Source: Luteibacter sp. UNC138MFCol5.1 | GTDB lineage: Bacteria; Pseudomonadota; Gammaproteobacteria; Xanthomonadales; Rhodanobacteraceae | Reading direction: 5' to 3' | Assembly (NCBI RefSeq): GCF_900110505.1 | Contig: NZ_FODZ01000001.1 | Location: 581,604-645,603, forward strand | Length of the DNA stretch: 64,000 bases | Shown: piece after piece, positions 28,845-37,983 of the stretch | Layout: the number at the start of each line of letters is the position of its first letter | Position numbering within the stretch: position 1 is the stretch's first letter | Translations under genes and position numbers: made by a program | The notes under the pieces: model-generated | Told to the model about the DNA's origin: nothing | What the model saw: only the letters and a program-made list of their open reading frames with translations | Databases searched by the model: none

Positions 28845-31268
28845 GTGAGTGCAGCGAGGCGGTTCCACCCCGCGATCATCGTCACGACGGTCGTTTTCGC
28901 GGTGCTGGGCGCCGCGGTGCTGATCGGCGGCATTCGCCTCGTCGGTCTTGGTGGCTCGCCCTATTACGCGGTGGCGGGCGCGTGGACCCTGCTCGTCGCC
29001 CTGCTCGTCGCGTTCCGGTCGCGCCTCGCGCTGCCGACCTACGGTGTCCTCCTCGTCGCGACGGCCGCCTGGTCGGTCTGGGAAGTGCGCTGGGACTTCT
29101 GGCAGCTTCTGCCACGCCTCGACGTGTGGTTCGTGCTTGGCTTGTGGCTGCTCCTTCCCTGGGTGCGGCGGGGTCTGGGCGACGCGTCCGGCGCGTCGCG
29201 CCGGACTGGATCCGCCGTCCTGCTCGTCGGGCTTCTGGTGGTCGCCGCCGTCGGCATCGCCGGGGCGGTCCATGGTGACCACGACCTGGCCGGCGAGTTG
29301 CCGATGGCGCGGGTCGCCGGCGAGAGCGCGGATGCCGCGATGCGTCCGGATGCCGACTGGACCGACTACGGCGGCTCGCCGTTCGGCCAGCGCTACTCGC
29401 CGCTGACGCAGATCACCCCTGAGAACGTCTCGCGGCTCGAGGTGGCCTGGAAGATCCAGACCGGCGACACGCCGGGCCCTGACGATCCGACCGAAACCAC
29501 GTCGGAAAACACGCCGCTGAAGATCGGCGACACCGTCTACCTGTGCACGCCGCACAGCCGGGTGATCGCGGTCGACGCGGCCACGGGCGCGACGCGCTGG
29601 CGGTTCGATCCGCAAATACGCAGCCCGGTCGGCTTCAAGCATTGGGAACACATGACCTGCCGTGGCGTGTCGTATCACGACGACGCGAAGTACGGGACCG
29701 CGGCACCCCAGGCGACCTGCTCGCGTCGGCTGTTCCTGCCGACGGCGGACGCGCGACTCATCGCGCTCGATGGGGACTCCGGCAAACCCTGCCCGGACTT
29801 CGGCAACGCCGGCAGCGTCGACCTGCGCGCGAACATCGGTCCTTTCACGCCCGGCGGCTACTACTCGACGTCGCCACCGGCGGTGACGAAGGACCTCGTG
29901 ATCATCGGCGGCCACGTCACCGACAACGAATCCACGAACGAGCCGTCCGGCGTGATCCGCGCGTTCGACGTGCACGACGGCCATCTGGTGTGGAACTGGG
30001 ATCCGGGCAACCCCGAGGCGACGGCGCCGATCGCGCCAGGCGAAACGTACACGCGCAACTCCCCGAACGTGTGGTCGCTCTTCAGCGTGGATGAAGGGCT
30101 CGGCATCGTCTACCTGCCGATGGGCAACCAGACGCCCGACCAGTTCGCGGCCGGGCGAACGCCGACTTCCGAAACCTACGGCGCGGGCATCGTGGCGCTC
30201 GACGTCGCGACCGGAAAGGTGCGCTGGAACTATCAGTTCACCCACCACGATCTCTGGGACATGGACATCGGAGGGCAGCCGACGCTGATGGACCTGCAGA
30301 CCGCCGACGGGGTGAGGCCGGCGCTGCTCGCGTCGACGAAGCAGGGCAGCGTGTACGTGCTGGATCGCCGCGACGGCACGCCCATCGTTCCCATACGCGA
30401 AGTGCCGCGGCCGCAGGGTGCCGTGCCCGGGGATCATACGTCGCCCACGCAGCCGATGTCGGACCTGAACTTCGCGCCGCCCGACCTGCGCGAACGCGAC
30501 ATGTGGGGCACGACGCCGCTGGACCAGCTGTGGTGTCGCGTGCGCTTCCGTTCGCTGCGCTACGAAGGCATGTTCACGCCGCCGTCGGAGCAGGGCTCGC
30601 TCGTGTTCCCCGGCAACTTCGGCGTGTTCGACTGGGGTGGTATCTCGGTCGATCCGGCACGCCAGCTGATGCTCATCAATCCAAGCTACATGGCTTTCCA
30701 GTCGCGGCTGATCCCGAAGGAAAAACTCGAGAAGATGGAAGTCGGCCCCGCGAAGAGCGAAACGGAAGGCGTGAAGCTCGCGAAGGGCATCCCCTATGGC
30801 ATCGAACTTTCCGCGTTCCTCTCGCCATTGGGCATCCCGTGCCAGGCACCGCCGTGGGGTTATGTCGCGGGCGTGGATCTGCGCACCGGCACCATGGCGT
30901 GGCGGCACAAGAACGGCACCATCGTCGACAGCGCGCCGTTGCCCATTCCGATGCCGCTCGGTGTCCCGAGCCTCGGCGGCATGGTGACCACCGCGGGTGG
31001 CGTGACCTTCCTTACCGGCACGCTGGACTACTACGTGCGCGGCTACGACGTGAGAACCGGACGGAAGCTGTGGCAGGCGCGCTTGCCCGCGGGCGGCCAG
31101 GCGACACCGATGACCTACGCGGATGCATCGGGTCGTCAGTACCTGCTCGTGACCGCGGGCGGCCATGGCTCGCTGGGCACGAAGCAGGGCGACTGGGTCA
31201 TCGCCTATGCGCTGCCGAAGGGAACCGCGCCGGTCAGTCCTTCGCCGCGTCCGGCAGGAACGCCGTGA
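28845..31268 (+). CDS. gcd: Membrane-bound PQQ-dependent glucose dehydrogenase
   Basis: Predicted 807 aa. Five TM helices occupy residues about 10-145, then a periplasmic eight-bladed PQQ propeller (DWTDYGGSPFGQRYSPLTQI, TGATRWRFDP, KQGSVYVLDRRDGTPI, YVRGYDVRTGRKLW). CTPHSRVIAVDAATGA and the GVTFLTGTLDYYVRG segment fit Gcd. It oxidises glucose to gluconolactone and passes electrons to ubiquinone. GTG at 28845 has AGGAG eight nt upstream; a GTG at 28824 would add seven residues. The 3' end overlaps the convergent MFS gene by 35 nt. Nearby gluconokinase suggests a gluconate route. Confidence 0.93.
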   Translation: MSAARRFHPAIIVTTVVFAVLGAAVLIGGIRLVGLGGSPYYAVAGAWTLLVALLVAFRSRLALPTYGVLLVATAAWSVWEVRWDFWQLLPRLDVWFVLGLWLLLPWVRRGLGDASGASRRTGSAVLLVGLLVVAAVGIAGAVHGDHDLAGELPMARVAGESADAAMRPDADWTDYGGSPFGQRYSPLTQITPENVSRLEVAWKIQTGDTPGPDDPTETTSENTPLKIGDTVYLCTPHSRVIAVDAATGATRWRFDPQIRSPVGFKHWEHMTCRGVSYHDDAKYGTAAPQATCSRRLFLPTADARLIALDGDSGKPCPDFGNAGSVDLRANIGPFTPGGYYSTSPPAVTKDLVIIGGHVTDNESTNEPSGVIRAFDVHDGHLVWNWDPGNPEATAPIAPGETYTRNSPNVWSLFSVDEGLGIVYLPMGNQTPDQFAAGRTPTSETYGAGIVALDVATGKVRWNYQFTHHDLWDMDIGGQPTLMDLQTADGVRPALLASTKQGSVYVLDRRDGTPIVPIREVPRPQGAVPGDHTSPTQPMSDLNFAPPDLRERDMWGTTPLDQLWCRVRFRSLRYEGMFTPPSEQGSLVFPGNFGVFDWGGISVDPARQLMLINPSYMAFQSRLIPKEKLEKMEVGPAKSETEGVKLAKGIPYGIELSAFLSPLGIPCQAPPWGYVAGVDLRTGTMAWRHKNGTIVDSAPLPIPMPLGVPSLGGMVTTAGGVTFLTGTLDYYVRGYDVRTGRKLWQARLPAGGQATPMTYADASGRQYLLVTAGGHGSLGTKQGDWVIAYALPKGTAPVSPSPRPAGTP

Positions 31269-32439
31269 GCAGCCCGATCAACGGCAGGAACGCGCAGATG
31301 CCGTACACGGCCTCGATACCGATGTGGTCGGCGAGTTCGCCGAGCACGGCGGCGCCGATGCCGCCCATGCCGAACGAGAAACCGTAGAACAGCCCCGAGA
31401 TCATGCCGACCTTGCCCGGGACCAGCTCCTGCGCGAACACCACGATCGCGGGAAACGCCGACGCCAGGATGAGCCCGATCGCCACGGTGAGCGGGCCCGT
31501 CCAGAACAGGCTCGCGTAGGGCAGCAGCAGCGTGAAGGGCAAGGTGCCGAGGATCGAGAACCAGATCACGCGCTTGCGGCCGATGCGATCGCCCAGCGGC
31601 CCGCCGAGCATCGTGCCTACCGCGACGGCGGCGAGGAACGCGAACAGGTGGTACTGCGCGCTTTCGACCGACACGCCGAAGCGATGGATGAGGAAGAGCG
31701 TGAAGTAGCTGGTGAGGCTGGCGAGGTACACGTACTTGGAGAAGATCAGCGCGAGAAGCACCGCGATCCCGCGACGCGCGCGGCGGCTAACGGGTGCGGC
31801 GTCGCCATGCTTCGCGCCGCCGCGGGCCAGCCGCGGCAGCCCGTAGTGCCGGTACCACTGGCCGACGTTCCAGAGGATGGCGGCGGAAAGAAGCGCGAGC
31901 AACGCGAAGAACGCGAGACTCGACTGGCCCCAGCGGACCACCACCAGCGCCGCGGCGAGCGGGCCGAGTGCCTGGCCGGCGTTGCCACCCACCTGGAACA
32001 GCGACTGCGCGAGGCCATGGCGCCGGCCGGCGGCCATGCGCGCGACACGCGACGATTCCGGATGGAACACCGACGAACCCACGCCCAGCAACGCCGCTCC
32101 GGCAAGCAGGAGCGGATACGCATGCGCCTGCGAAAGCACCAGCAGCCCGGCCAGCGAAAACAACGTGCCGACGGGCAGGGCGAGCGGCGTCGGGCGTCGG
32201 TCGGCATAGAGGCCCACCATCGGCTGCAGGATCGACGCGGTGATCTGCCAGGTGAGCGTGATCAGGCCGATCTGCCCGAAGTCGAGCGAGAACTCGGACT
32301 TGAGTCCCGGATAGATCGCCGGCAGCAGCGATTGCATCATGTCGTTGAGCAGATGGCAGAAACTGATCGCGAAGATCACGCCGTAGACGGTCGTGTCCGC
32401 GCGGGGGCCATCCAGCGCCGCTTCGGCGGGGGCTTGCAT
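31234..32439 (-). CDS. MFS transporter, fosmidomycin-resistance-like
   Basis: Predicted 401 aa with 12 TM helices. FAISFCHLLNDMMQSLLPAI, the loop PMVGLYADRRPTP, and FHPESSRVARMAAGRRHGLA (with SLFQVGGNAGQALGP) are the signatures of Fsr-type MFS exporters. The loop GPLGDRIGRKRVIW is the repeated MFS motif. Relatives export fosmidomycin or other small compounds, though the real substrate is unknown. It overlaps the 3' end of gcd by 35 nt tail to tail. Its position between gcd and gluconokinase invites a sugar-acid role, but its sequence does not support that. Confidence 0.85.
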   Translation of the reverse strand: MQAPAEAALDGPRADTTVYGVIFAISFCHLLNDMMQSLLPAIYPGLKSEFSLDFGQIGLITLTWQITASILQPMVGLYADRRPTPLALPVGTLFSLAGLLVLSQAHAYPLLLAGAALLGVGSSVFHPESSRVARMAAGRRHGLAQSLFQVGGNAGQALGPLAAALVVVRWGQSSLAFFALLALLSAAILWNVGQWYRHYGLPRLARGGAKHGDAAPVSRRARRGIAVLLALIFSKYVYLASLTSYFTLFLIHRFGVSVESAQYHLFAFLAAVAVGTMLGGPLGDRIGRKRVIWFSILGTLPFTLLLPYASLFWTGPLTVAIGLILASAFPAIVVFAQELVPGKVGMISGLFYGFSFGMGGIGAAVLGELADHIGIEAVYGICAFLPLIGLLTAFLPDAAKD

Positions 32440-32491
32440 GGGCGTTCTCGGATTCGGGGAGCGCCTATGAGAACACGGAAACCGCGCGCCT

Positions 32492-32525
32492 GGGGCCGCT
32501 CCGCAAGGTCCGTGGGAGCGGCCCC
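32492..32525. repeat. 11-bp inverted repeat of the GGGAGCGGCC family
   Basis: GGGGCCGCTCC (32492-32502) and GGAGCGGCCCC (32515-32525) pair perfectly across a 12-nt loop. The sequence that follows, to 32606, ends in GTCGCGTCCAGGTCCGCTCC, which is close to the unit of the tandem repeat at 63841-64000. Both look like members of one REP-like family. Confidence 0.6.
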
Positions 32526-32606
32526 GGCCGCGACATCGTTTCGCGAGGCGTCACAGGCCCTGTTGGCTCGACGCGAAGAGCGGTCGCGTCCAGGTCCGCT
32601 CCTGCG

Positions 32607-33107
32607 TCAGGAGGCCTCGCGGCAGCCGGCCCGGATGATGCACTCGACGACCTCCGCAGGCGCCGGGCCGATCGCGACCGCCAGCGCTTCGTCGTCGCCC
32701 GGCGGCTCGAGCGTCGCCAGCTGGCTGTCGAGCAGGGCAGGGTCGAAGAAATGCCCGGACCGTGCCCGCAGGCGTTCCGCCAGCAGCTCCCGCGTTCCGT
32801 GCAGATAGACGAACGCGACGTCGTCGTGGCCCGAGCGCAGGAAATCGCGATAGCGGCGCTTCAGCGCCGAACAGGCCAGCACGAGCGATGCGCCGCGGGC
32901 CCGGTAAGCGTCCATGGTCGCCACGATCGCCTCCAGCCACGGCTGGCGGTCCGCATCGTCGAGCGGCACGCCGCGTGCCATCTTCTCGCGGTTCGCGGAC
33001 GGATGCAGATCGTCGCCGTCGACGAAATCCTGGCCGAGCCGCGTGGCGAGGGCCTCGCCGATCGTGCTCTTGCCGCTGCCGGAGACACCCATGACGATCG
33101 TGATCAT
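32607..33107 (-). CDS. gntK: Gluconokinase
   Basis: Predicted 166 aa, normal for the small GntK kinases. The Walker A motif is GVSGSGKSTIG, followed by FVDGDDLHPSANREKMARGV (gluconate-binding region), PWLEAIV and LACSALKRRYRDFLR, all typical. It makes 6-phosphogluconate from gluconate and ATP. The start at 33107 (MITIVMG) matches relatives; ATG at 33119 adds four residues, and neither has a clear ribosome site. With the periplasmic glucose dehydrogenase nearby it would feed gluconate into the Entner-Doudoroff or pentose phosphate route. Confidence 0.9.
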   Translation of the reverse strand: MITIVMGVSGSGKSTIGEALATRLGQDFVDGDDLHPSANREKMARGVPLDDADRQPWLEAIVATMDAYRARGASLVLACSALKRRYRDFLRSGHDDVAFVYLHGTRELLAERLRARSGHFFDPALLDSQLATLEPPGDDEALAVAIGPAPAEVVECIIRAGCREAS

Positions 33108-33193
33108 GCGCGGCAGCATGCCGCGAGCCAGGCCATGGATTCGTGAACGCCATCACGTACCATCGTCCGGTCATCCCCATCGAAGCCCGGACC

Positions 33194-34207
33194 ATGCGAA
33201 TCGTCGACCTGCGCAGCGACACCGTCACCCAGCCCACCGACGCCATGCGCGAGGCGATGCTGCGCGCGCCGGTCGGCGACGACGTGTACGGCGAGGATCC
33301 CACGGTCAACGCGCTGCAGGAGCGGCTCGCCGGCGAGCTCGGCTTCGCCGCCGCGCTGTTCGTGCCCACGGGCACGCAGAGCAACCTGCTCGCCCTGATG
33401 AGCCATTGCGAGCGCGGCGACGAATACATCGTCGGCGCCGACGCGCATACCTATCGCTTCGAAGGCGGTGGCGCCGCGGTGCTGGGTTCCATCCAGCCCC
33501 AGCCGATCCCCCAGGACGCGGACGGCACGCTGCCGCTCGACCGTATCGAAGCGGCGATCAAGCCGGACGATCCGCACTTCGCGCGCACGCGACTGATCGC
33601 GCTGGAGAACACGTGGCACGGCCGCGCGCTGCCGTTCGGCTACCTGGCGCAGGCGCGCGAGCTCGCCACGCGGCGCGGGCTCGGTTTCCATCTCGACGGG
33701 GCGCGCCTCTACAACGCGGCGATCGCGTACGGTCGCCCGGCGCGCGACGTCGTGGAAGGTTTCGACAGCGTGTCGGTATGCCTGTCGAAAGGCCTCGGCG
33801 CACCCGTCGGTTCGGTGCTGCTCGGCAGCCGCGAACTCATCCACCGCGCGCGCCGGTGGCGCAAGGTGACCGGTGGCGGCTGGCGCCAGGCGGGCATGCT
33901 CGCCGCGGCGGCGATGCACGCGCTGGACCATCATGTCGAGCGGCTGGCCGACGATCACGCGCGTGCCGCGCGTCTCGCCGATGGCCTGCGCGCGATCGAG
34001 GGTCTCGACGTGAAGGGGTGCCACACCAACATGGTGTTCGTCGACGTGCCGGCGGCGAGGCTGAAGGACCTCGCCGCGCATATGGCGGAGCAGGGCATTC
34101 GCCTCAGCATCGGCTATCTGCCGTCGATCCGCCTCGTGACGCACCTGGACGTGGACGACGCGGCGATCGAACGCACGATCGCCGCGTTCGCGTCGTTCGC
34201 CTACTGA
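33194..34207 (+). CDS. ltaE: Low-specificity L-threonine aldolase
   Basis: Predicted 337 aa fold type I PLP enzyme. DLRSDTVTQPTDAMREAM is the diagnostic N-terminus, GDDVYGEDPTVNALQ follows, FHLDGARLYNAA holds the PLP-contacting Asp and VSVCLSKGLGAPVGS the Schiff-base Lys. It cleaves threonine and allo-threonine to glycine and acetaldehyde. ATG at 33194 starts the family motif; a GTG at 33143 would add 17 residues and has no better ribosome site. Its last 7 nt overlap the convergent amidase gene. Confidence 0.92.
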   Translation: MRIVDLRSDTVTQPTDAMREAMLRAPVGDDVYGEDPTVNALQERLAGELGFAAALFVPTGTQSNLLALMSHCERGDEYIVGADAHTYRFEGGGAAVLGSIQPQPIPQDADGTLPLDRIEAAIKPDDPHFARTRLIALENTWHGRALPFGYLAQARELATRRGLGFHLDGARLYNAAIAYGRPARDVVEGFDSVSVCLSKGLGAPVGSVLLGSRELIHRARRWRKVTGGGWRQAGMLAAAAMHALDHHVERLADDHARAARLADGLRAIEGLDVKGCHTNMVFVDVPAARLKDLAAHMAEQGIRLSIGYLPSIRLVTHLDVDDAAIERTIAAFASFAY

Positions 34208-34983
34208 CGCGGCGCCATCAGCTTGCGTTGCAGCGAGTAGAGGATCGCGGCGTCCGTGGCGTCGAGCGTGTCGGTCTCCATCGCGCGGTAATGGCGATGG
34301 AACGCCGCGATGGCGGTGCGTGGCGTCGAGACGTCGTAGCCCACGAGGCGCAGCGCCGCCAGGCTGTCGAAACCCGGCGGTGCGGGCACGAGCACGGCAT
34401 CCGGCCAGAGGCCGAAACCATAGCGGGCCAGCGTGGCCCACGGGAACTGCGCGCTCGGATCGGTCTTGCGGCCCGGGGCGATGTCGCCGTGGCCGACGAC
34501 GGCCTGCCGCGGAATGCCGAGTCGCGAGGTGAGATCCGCGAGCAGGCGGATCAGCGCCTGGATCTGCGCGTCGGTGAAGGGCGATTCGCCGTCATTGTCG
34601 ATCTCGATGCCGATCGACGAGGAGTTGAGGTCCGTCATGTCGCCCCAGCGGGACGCGCCGGCGTGCCATGCACGATCGCCGTCGTCCACGAGCTGGTCGA
34701 TGCGGCCGTCGGACTCGACGAGGTAATGCGCGCTGACCTGGCCTTCGCTGTTGCGCGTGCTCAGCACCCGCAAGGCCTCGGTCGCGTTGCCGATCGAGGT
34801 GTGGTGCAGCACGATGATCTGCGCCTTGCGCGCGTTGTAGTTGGGCGAGGGCGTCCAGTGCGCGATCGGGCTGCGCTGCGGCGCCACGCGCGGCGCGCTG
34901 GCGCAGCCGGCCAGCGTCGCCATCGCCAGCACGACCGCCGCCCGGACGGTTCGCCGCGCGACGATGGCGTGACGCGGCGTCAT
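34201..34983 (-). CDS. Lipoprotein N-acetylmuramoyl-L-alanine amidase (AmiD-like)
   Basis: Predicted 260 aa. The signal peptide ends with lipobox LAGC (Cys27), so it is an outer- or inner-membrane lipoprotein. The amidase_2 zinc site is built from the first His pair in IIVLHHTS, a His in DRAWHAGAS and the His in VVGHGDIAPGRKTDPSAQFP. This matches AmiD/AmpD amidases that cut between N-acetylmuramic acid and the peptide in murein recycling. A ~80-residue C-terminal extension follows the zinc domain. Its start overlaps the stop of the upstream unknown gene (ATGA). Confidence 0.88.
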   Translation of the reverse strand: MTPRHAIVARRTVRAAVVLAMATLAGCASAPRVAPQRSPIAHWTPSPNYNARKAQIIVLHHTSIGNATEALRVLSTRNSEGQVSAHYLVESDGRIDQLVDDGDRAWHAGASRWGDMTDLNSSSIGIEIDNDGESPFTDAQIQALIRLLADLTSRLGIPRQAVVGHGDIAPGRKTDPSAQFPWATLARYGFGLWPDAVLVPAPPGFDSLAALRLVGYDVSTPRTAIAAFHRHYRAMETDTLDATDAAILYSLQRKLMAPRQ

Positions 34984-35420
34984 TCGACGCGGAAATCGCA
35001 GCTGGTGATGACCCAGTCGATCTCATCGCCGACGTCGCCGGTGTCTTCCTTCGACGCGACGACGATCTGCAGGTCGACGCAGTCATGGCCTTCGGAGAGC
35101 CATTCGGTTTTCTCGAGCGCCATGCCGCCCTGCTTCAGCGCCGCCCGCAGCGCGGACATGGTGGTGTCGCGCAGCTCGATGCCTTCGTGCATCAGGCGGC
35201 CGTGCAGCACCTCGACATCGCACAGCTTGTCGTCGAGGAAGCGCAGGCGCAGCCATTCGTGGCCCGCTTCGTCGCTGTATTCGTCCTCGTCGTCCCAGAT
35301 GTTCTCGCCGGAGGACTTCCAGCCGAGCGCGTCGCGCAGTTTCTTCCGCGGCATGCCGAAGAAGATGTCAATGTTGCCTCGGCGGATGCCGCGGCCGGGA
35401 ACCAGCTCGCAATGTTCCAT
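34980..35420 (-). CDS. Conserved-looking protein of unknown function
   Basis: Predicted 146 aa, acidic, cytoplasmic, no signal peptide. Not recognised. Visible features are a glycine-basic segment (RGIRRGNIDIFFGMPRKKLR), an acidic stretch WDDEDEYSDEAGHEW, and alternating beta-like segments (RLRFLDDKLCDVEVLHG). Three cysteines are scattered (CEL near the start, DCVDL, CDF near the end). GAGG lies six nt before the ATG at 35420. It overlaps the amidase start by 4 nt, so the two are coupled. The fold could be a small immunity-like or SMI1-like domain, but this is only a guess. Confidence 0.7.
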   Translation of the reverse strand: MEHCELVPGRGIRRGNIDIFFGMPRKKLRDALGWKSSGENIWDDEDEYSDEAGHEWLRLRFLDDKLCDVEVLHGRLMHEGIELRDTTMSALRAALKQGGMALEKTEWLSEGHDCVDLQIVVASKEDTGDVGDEIDWVITSCDFRVE

Positions 35421-35509
35421 GGCGTACCTCGTCAGTGGCGCGGGTGACCCGCCTATCAAGCATGGACGACGACGGACCCGGCCGCACAGCCGGTTCCGTC
35501 CGTGCCGTG

Positions 35510-36622
35510 TCAGGGTTTATGGTCACGCCCAAGGTAGTCCTCGCTCTGCATTTCGATCAGTCGCGATTCCGTGCGACCGAATTCGGCGCGCAGCTTCGCA
35601 CCATCGTACAGTTCGGTGATCGGCGCGGCGGCGGAGAGGATCAGCTTGACGTGACGGTCGTAGAACTCGTCGACCATGAGGACGAAGCGCTTGGCTTCGT
35701 TCTCCGTGTAGATGGTGAACTGCGGGACGTTGGAGACGATGACGGCAGGGTAGCCCTTCGCCAGTTCGATGTAGTCGGCGACCGCGCGTGGCCCCTCGCA
35801 CAGAGCGCTGAAATCGAACCAGAGGATGCCCTCGGCGCGTTTGCGCACGGCGATGTCGCGACCGTTCACCGCGATCGACCCGCCGTCCGTCACGTCGCCC
35901 TCCGCCTGGCCGGCGAAGATCTTCGCCAGCGAACGTTCGGCTTCCTGGCCGGGCGGGACGAGGAACACGGACGCCTGGCTCAGCGCGCGCAGGCGCCAGT
36001 CGCGGGGCGAGACCATCTCGTGCACCACGCAATGGCGCTCGATCGCCGCGATGGCGGGCAGGAAGCGGGCGCGTTGCAGGCCGTCCTTGTAGAGGCCCTT
36101 CGGCGGGGTGTTGGACGTGGTGACGAGGGTCACGCCGCGTGCGAACAGGCCGTCGAGCAGGCCCGCGAGGATCATCGCGTCGCCGATGTCCGACACCAGG
36201 AACTCGTCGAGGCACAGCACGCGGTGCTTGGCCGCGAGACGCGCGGCGACCTCGTCCAGCGGGCTCTGCCGCTCGCCGAGTTCGCGCAGCGTCGCGTGCA
36301 CCTCGAGCATGAAGCGGTGGAAGTGTCGGCGCAGGGCGAGACCGGGCGCGAGGCTGGACACGAAGAGGTCCATAAGGAAGGTCTTACCGCGTCCGACGCT
36401 GCCCCAGAGGTAGAGTCCCGGCACGGGCTGCCGCGGCTCGTTGCCGAGCATGCTGCGTAGGCGCCCGAACAGGCCGCCGCCCGAGGGCTCGGGCGCGCAG
36501 AGCGCCGCGTGCAGGCGGTCGAACTCGGCGATCACGGGCAGCTGCGCGGGATCCGATTCCCAGCGATGGCCCGCGATGCCGTCCCGGTAGCGTTCGCCGG
36601 GCGTCGATTCCGTGCAGTTCAT
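35510..36622 (-). CDS. zapE: Cell division protein ZapE (AFG1-like ATPase)
   Basis: Predicted 370 aa. Walker A is in LYLWGSVGRGKTFLMDLF, the following FHRFMLEVHATL is typical of AFG1-like ATPases, Walker B is VLCLDEFLVSDI, and TTSNTPPKGLYKDGLQRARF with the sensor residue follows. RKRAEGILWFDFSALCEGP is a conserved family motif. ZapE binds FtsZ and destabilises its filaments during constriction or stress. The ATG overlaps the stop of the upstream hydrolase gene (ATGA), so they are translated together. Confidence 0.92.
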   Translation of the reverse strand: MNCTESTPGERYRDGIAGHRWESDPAQLPVIAEFDRLHAALCAPEPSGGGLFGRLRSMLGNEPRQPVPGLYLWGSVGRGKTFLMDLFVSSLAPGLALRRHFHRFMLEVHATLRELGERQSPLDEVAARLAAKHRVLCLDEFLVSDIGDAMILAGLLDGLFARGVTLVTTSNTPPKGLYKDGLQRARFLPAIAAIERHCVVHEMVSPRDWRLRALSQASVFLVPPGQEAERSLAKIFAGQAEGDVTDGGSIAVNGRDIAVRKRAEGILWFDFSALCEGPRAVADYIELAKGYPAVIVSNVPQFTIYTENEAKRFVLMVDEFYDRHVKLILSAAAPITELYDGAKLRAEFGRTESRLIEMQSEDYLGRDHKP

Positions 36623-37317
36623 GCCTGGCGCGGCTCCGGCGGCCAGTCCTTCACCGCGTGCTTGATGGCGCCACGCAGGTCCATCAGCCGACGGTGGAAG
36701 AAATGGCTGGTGTCTTCCATCTTCACGAGCTGCGGGCGCTGGTCCTCGGGAATGCTCTCGACCCAGTCGTACACCGCTTGCGGCTCCACGATCTCGTCGG
36801 CGTCGCCCATCACGACCAGCCAGGGCACGCGGGGCAGGTCGATGGGACCGAAATCCCAGCCGCGGCCAGCGGCCGGCGGCGCGATGCTGATCAGCGCGCG
36901 GGCGTCCAGGCGAACGGCGTTGCGCAGCGTGACGTAGCTGCCGAACGAGAACCCGGCGAGCCAGAGGGCGGCGCCCGGTCGGGCCTTGCGGGCCCAGGCC
37001 ACGACGGTGGCGAGATCCTCGCCTTCGCCATTGCCGTGGTCGAATTCGCCCTCGGAGCGGCCGACGCTGCGGAAATTGAACACGACGGTGTCCGCGCCGG
37101 ACTCGCGCAGCGCGCGCTCCACCATCGTCACCACCTTGTTGTGCATGCTGCCGCCCTCGGTGGACAGCGGGTGGCAGATCACGGCCACCACGTCGCGGGA
37201 CACGTCGGCGTCGGCCGGCTTCGCCTCGCATTCCAGCTTGCCTGCGGGACCCGCGAGCGCGAAGCTCAGGGTTTCGGCCGGGAAATGTTCCGGCGCACTC
37301 GGTAGAAGATCGCTCAT
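36619..37317 (-). CDS. Alpha/beta hydrolase
   Basis: Predicted 232 aa. VVAVICHPLSTEGGSMHNKVV contains the HPxxxxGGxMxNK motif of the CocE/YghX-like small hydrolases, VVFNFRSVGRSEGEFDHGNGE the second conserved block, and LAGFSFGSYVTL the nucleophile Ser. The acid is likely in VMGDADEIVEP and the His in EDTSHFFHRRL. Probably an esterase; substrate unknown. ATG at 37317 is chosen; 37326 would add three residues. It is cotranscribed with zapE through a 4-nt overlap and diverges from acpH. Confidence 0.87.
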   Translation of the reverse strand: MSDLLPSAPEHFPAETLSFALAGPAGKLECEAKPADADVSRDVVAVICHPLSTEGGSMHNKVVTMVERALRESGADTVVFNFRSVGRSEGEFDHGNGEGEDLATVVAWARKARPGAALWLAGFSFGSYVTLRNAVRLDARALISIAPPAAGRGWDFGPIDLPRVPWLVVMGDADEIVEPQAVYDWVESIPEDQRPQLVKMEDTSHFFHRRLMDLRGAIKHAVKDWPPEPRQA

Positions 37318-37365
37318 GTCCGCCATGATAACCGCTGCCCGCCGTCCTCGCGGCCAGGCCACCCC

Positions 37366-37983
37366 GTGAACGTGCTGGCGCACGCCCTGCTGGCGGGTGA
37401 CGACCCGGCCCTGCGGCTGGGCGGGGTCATGGGCGACTTCGTCCACGGCACCCCCGACCTCGCGCTGCCGGCGCGGGTCCGTGACGGCATTTACCTGCAC
37501 CGGGCGATCGACGTATTCACCGACAGTCATCCCGCGGTGCGCGCGGCCCGGGAGCGCATGCAGCCGCCCTTCCGCCGCTACGCGGGCATCCTGCTCGACG
37601 TGTGGTTCGATCACCTGCTCGCCAACGACTTCCCGTCGTGGAGCGACACGCCGCTCGACGTGTTCTCGAACGGCCTGCGCGCCGAGCTGCGCGCCGCGGA
37701 AGCCATCCTGCCGGATGGACTCAAGCGATTCCTCGCCTACATGGACATGCATGACCTGCCGGCAGGCTATGCGCGACTCGACCGGATCGAAGGCGCCTTC
37801 GCCGGCATCTCGCGACGGCTGTCGCGAGCGAACCCCGTGGCGGACGGTGTGCCCGTGCTGCTGGCGGACGCCGAAGCGTTGCGCGGGACGTTCGCCGAAT
37901 TCTTTCCGGCCTTGCGCCGGTTCGCCGCCGGGTGGGCGGCGGAGCGCATCGCGCTTACTTCGCCTGATCGACCATCCACTTGA
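37366..37983 (+). CDS. acpH: Acyl carrier protein phosphodiesterase
   Basis: Predicted 205 aa. The N-terminus MNVLAHALLAGDDPALRLGG followed by VMGDFVHG and GIYLHRAIDVFTDSHPAV is the HD-like metal-binding pattern of AcpH, and FDHLLANDF is also conserved. The enzyme removes the 4'-phosphopantetheine arm from holo-ACP. The start is GTG at 37366. Its 3' end overlaps the convergent cytochrome gene by 29 nt. Length is as in E. coli AcpH. Confidence 0.88.
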   Translation: MNVLAHALLAGDDPALRLGGVMGDFVHGTPDLALPARVRDGIYLHRAIDVFTDSHPAVRAARERMQPPFRRYAGILLDVWFDHLLANDFPSWSDTPLDVFSNGLRAELRAAEAILPDGLKRFLAYMDMHDLPAGYARLDRIEGAFAGISRRLSRANPVADGVPVLLADAEALRGTFAEFFPALRRFAAGWAAERIALTSPDRPST

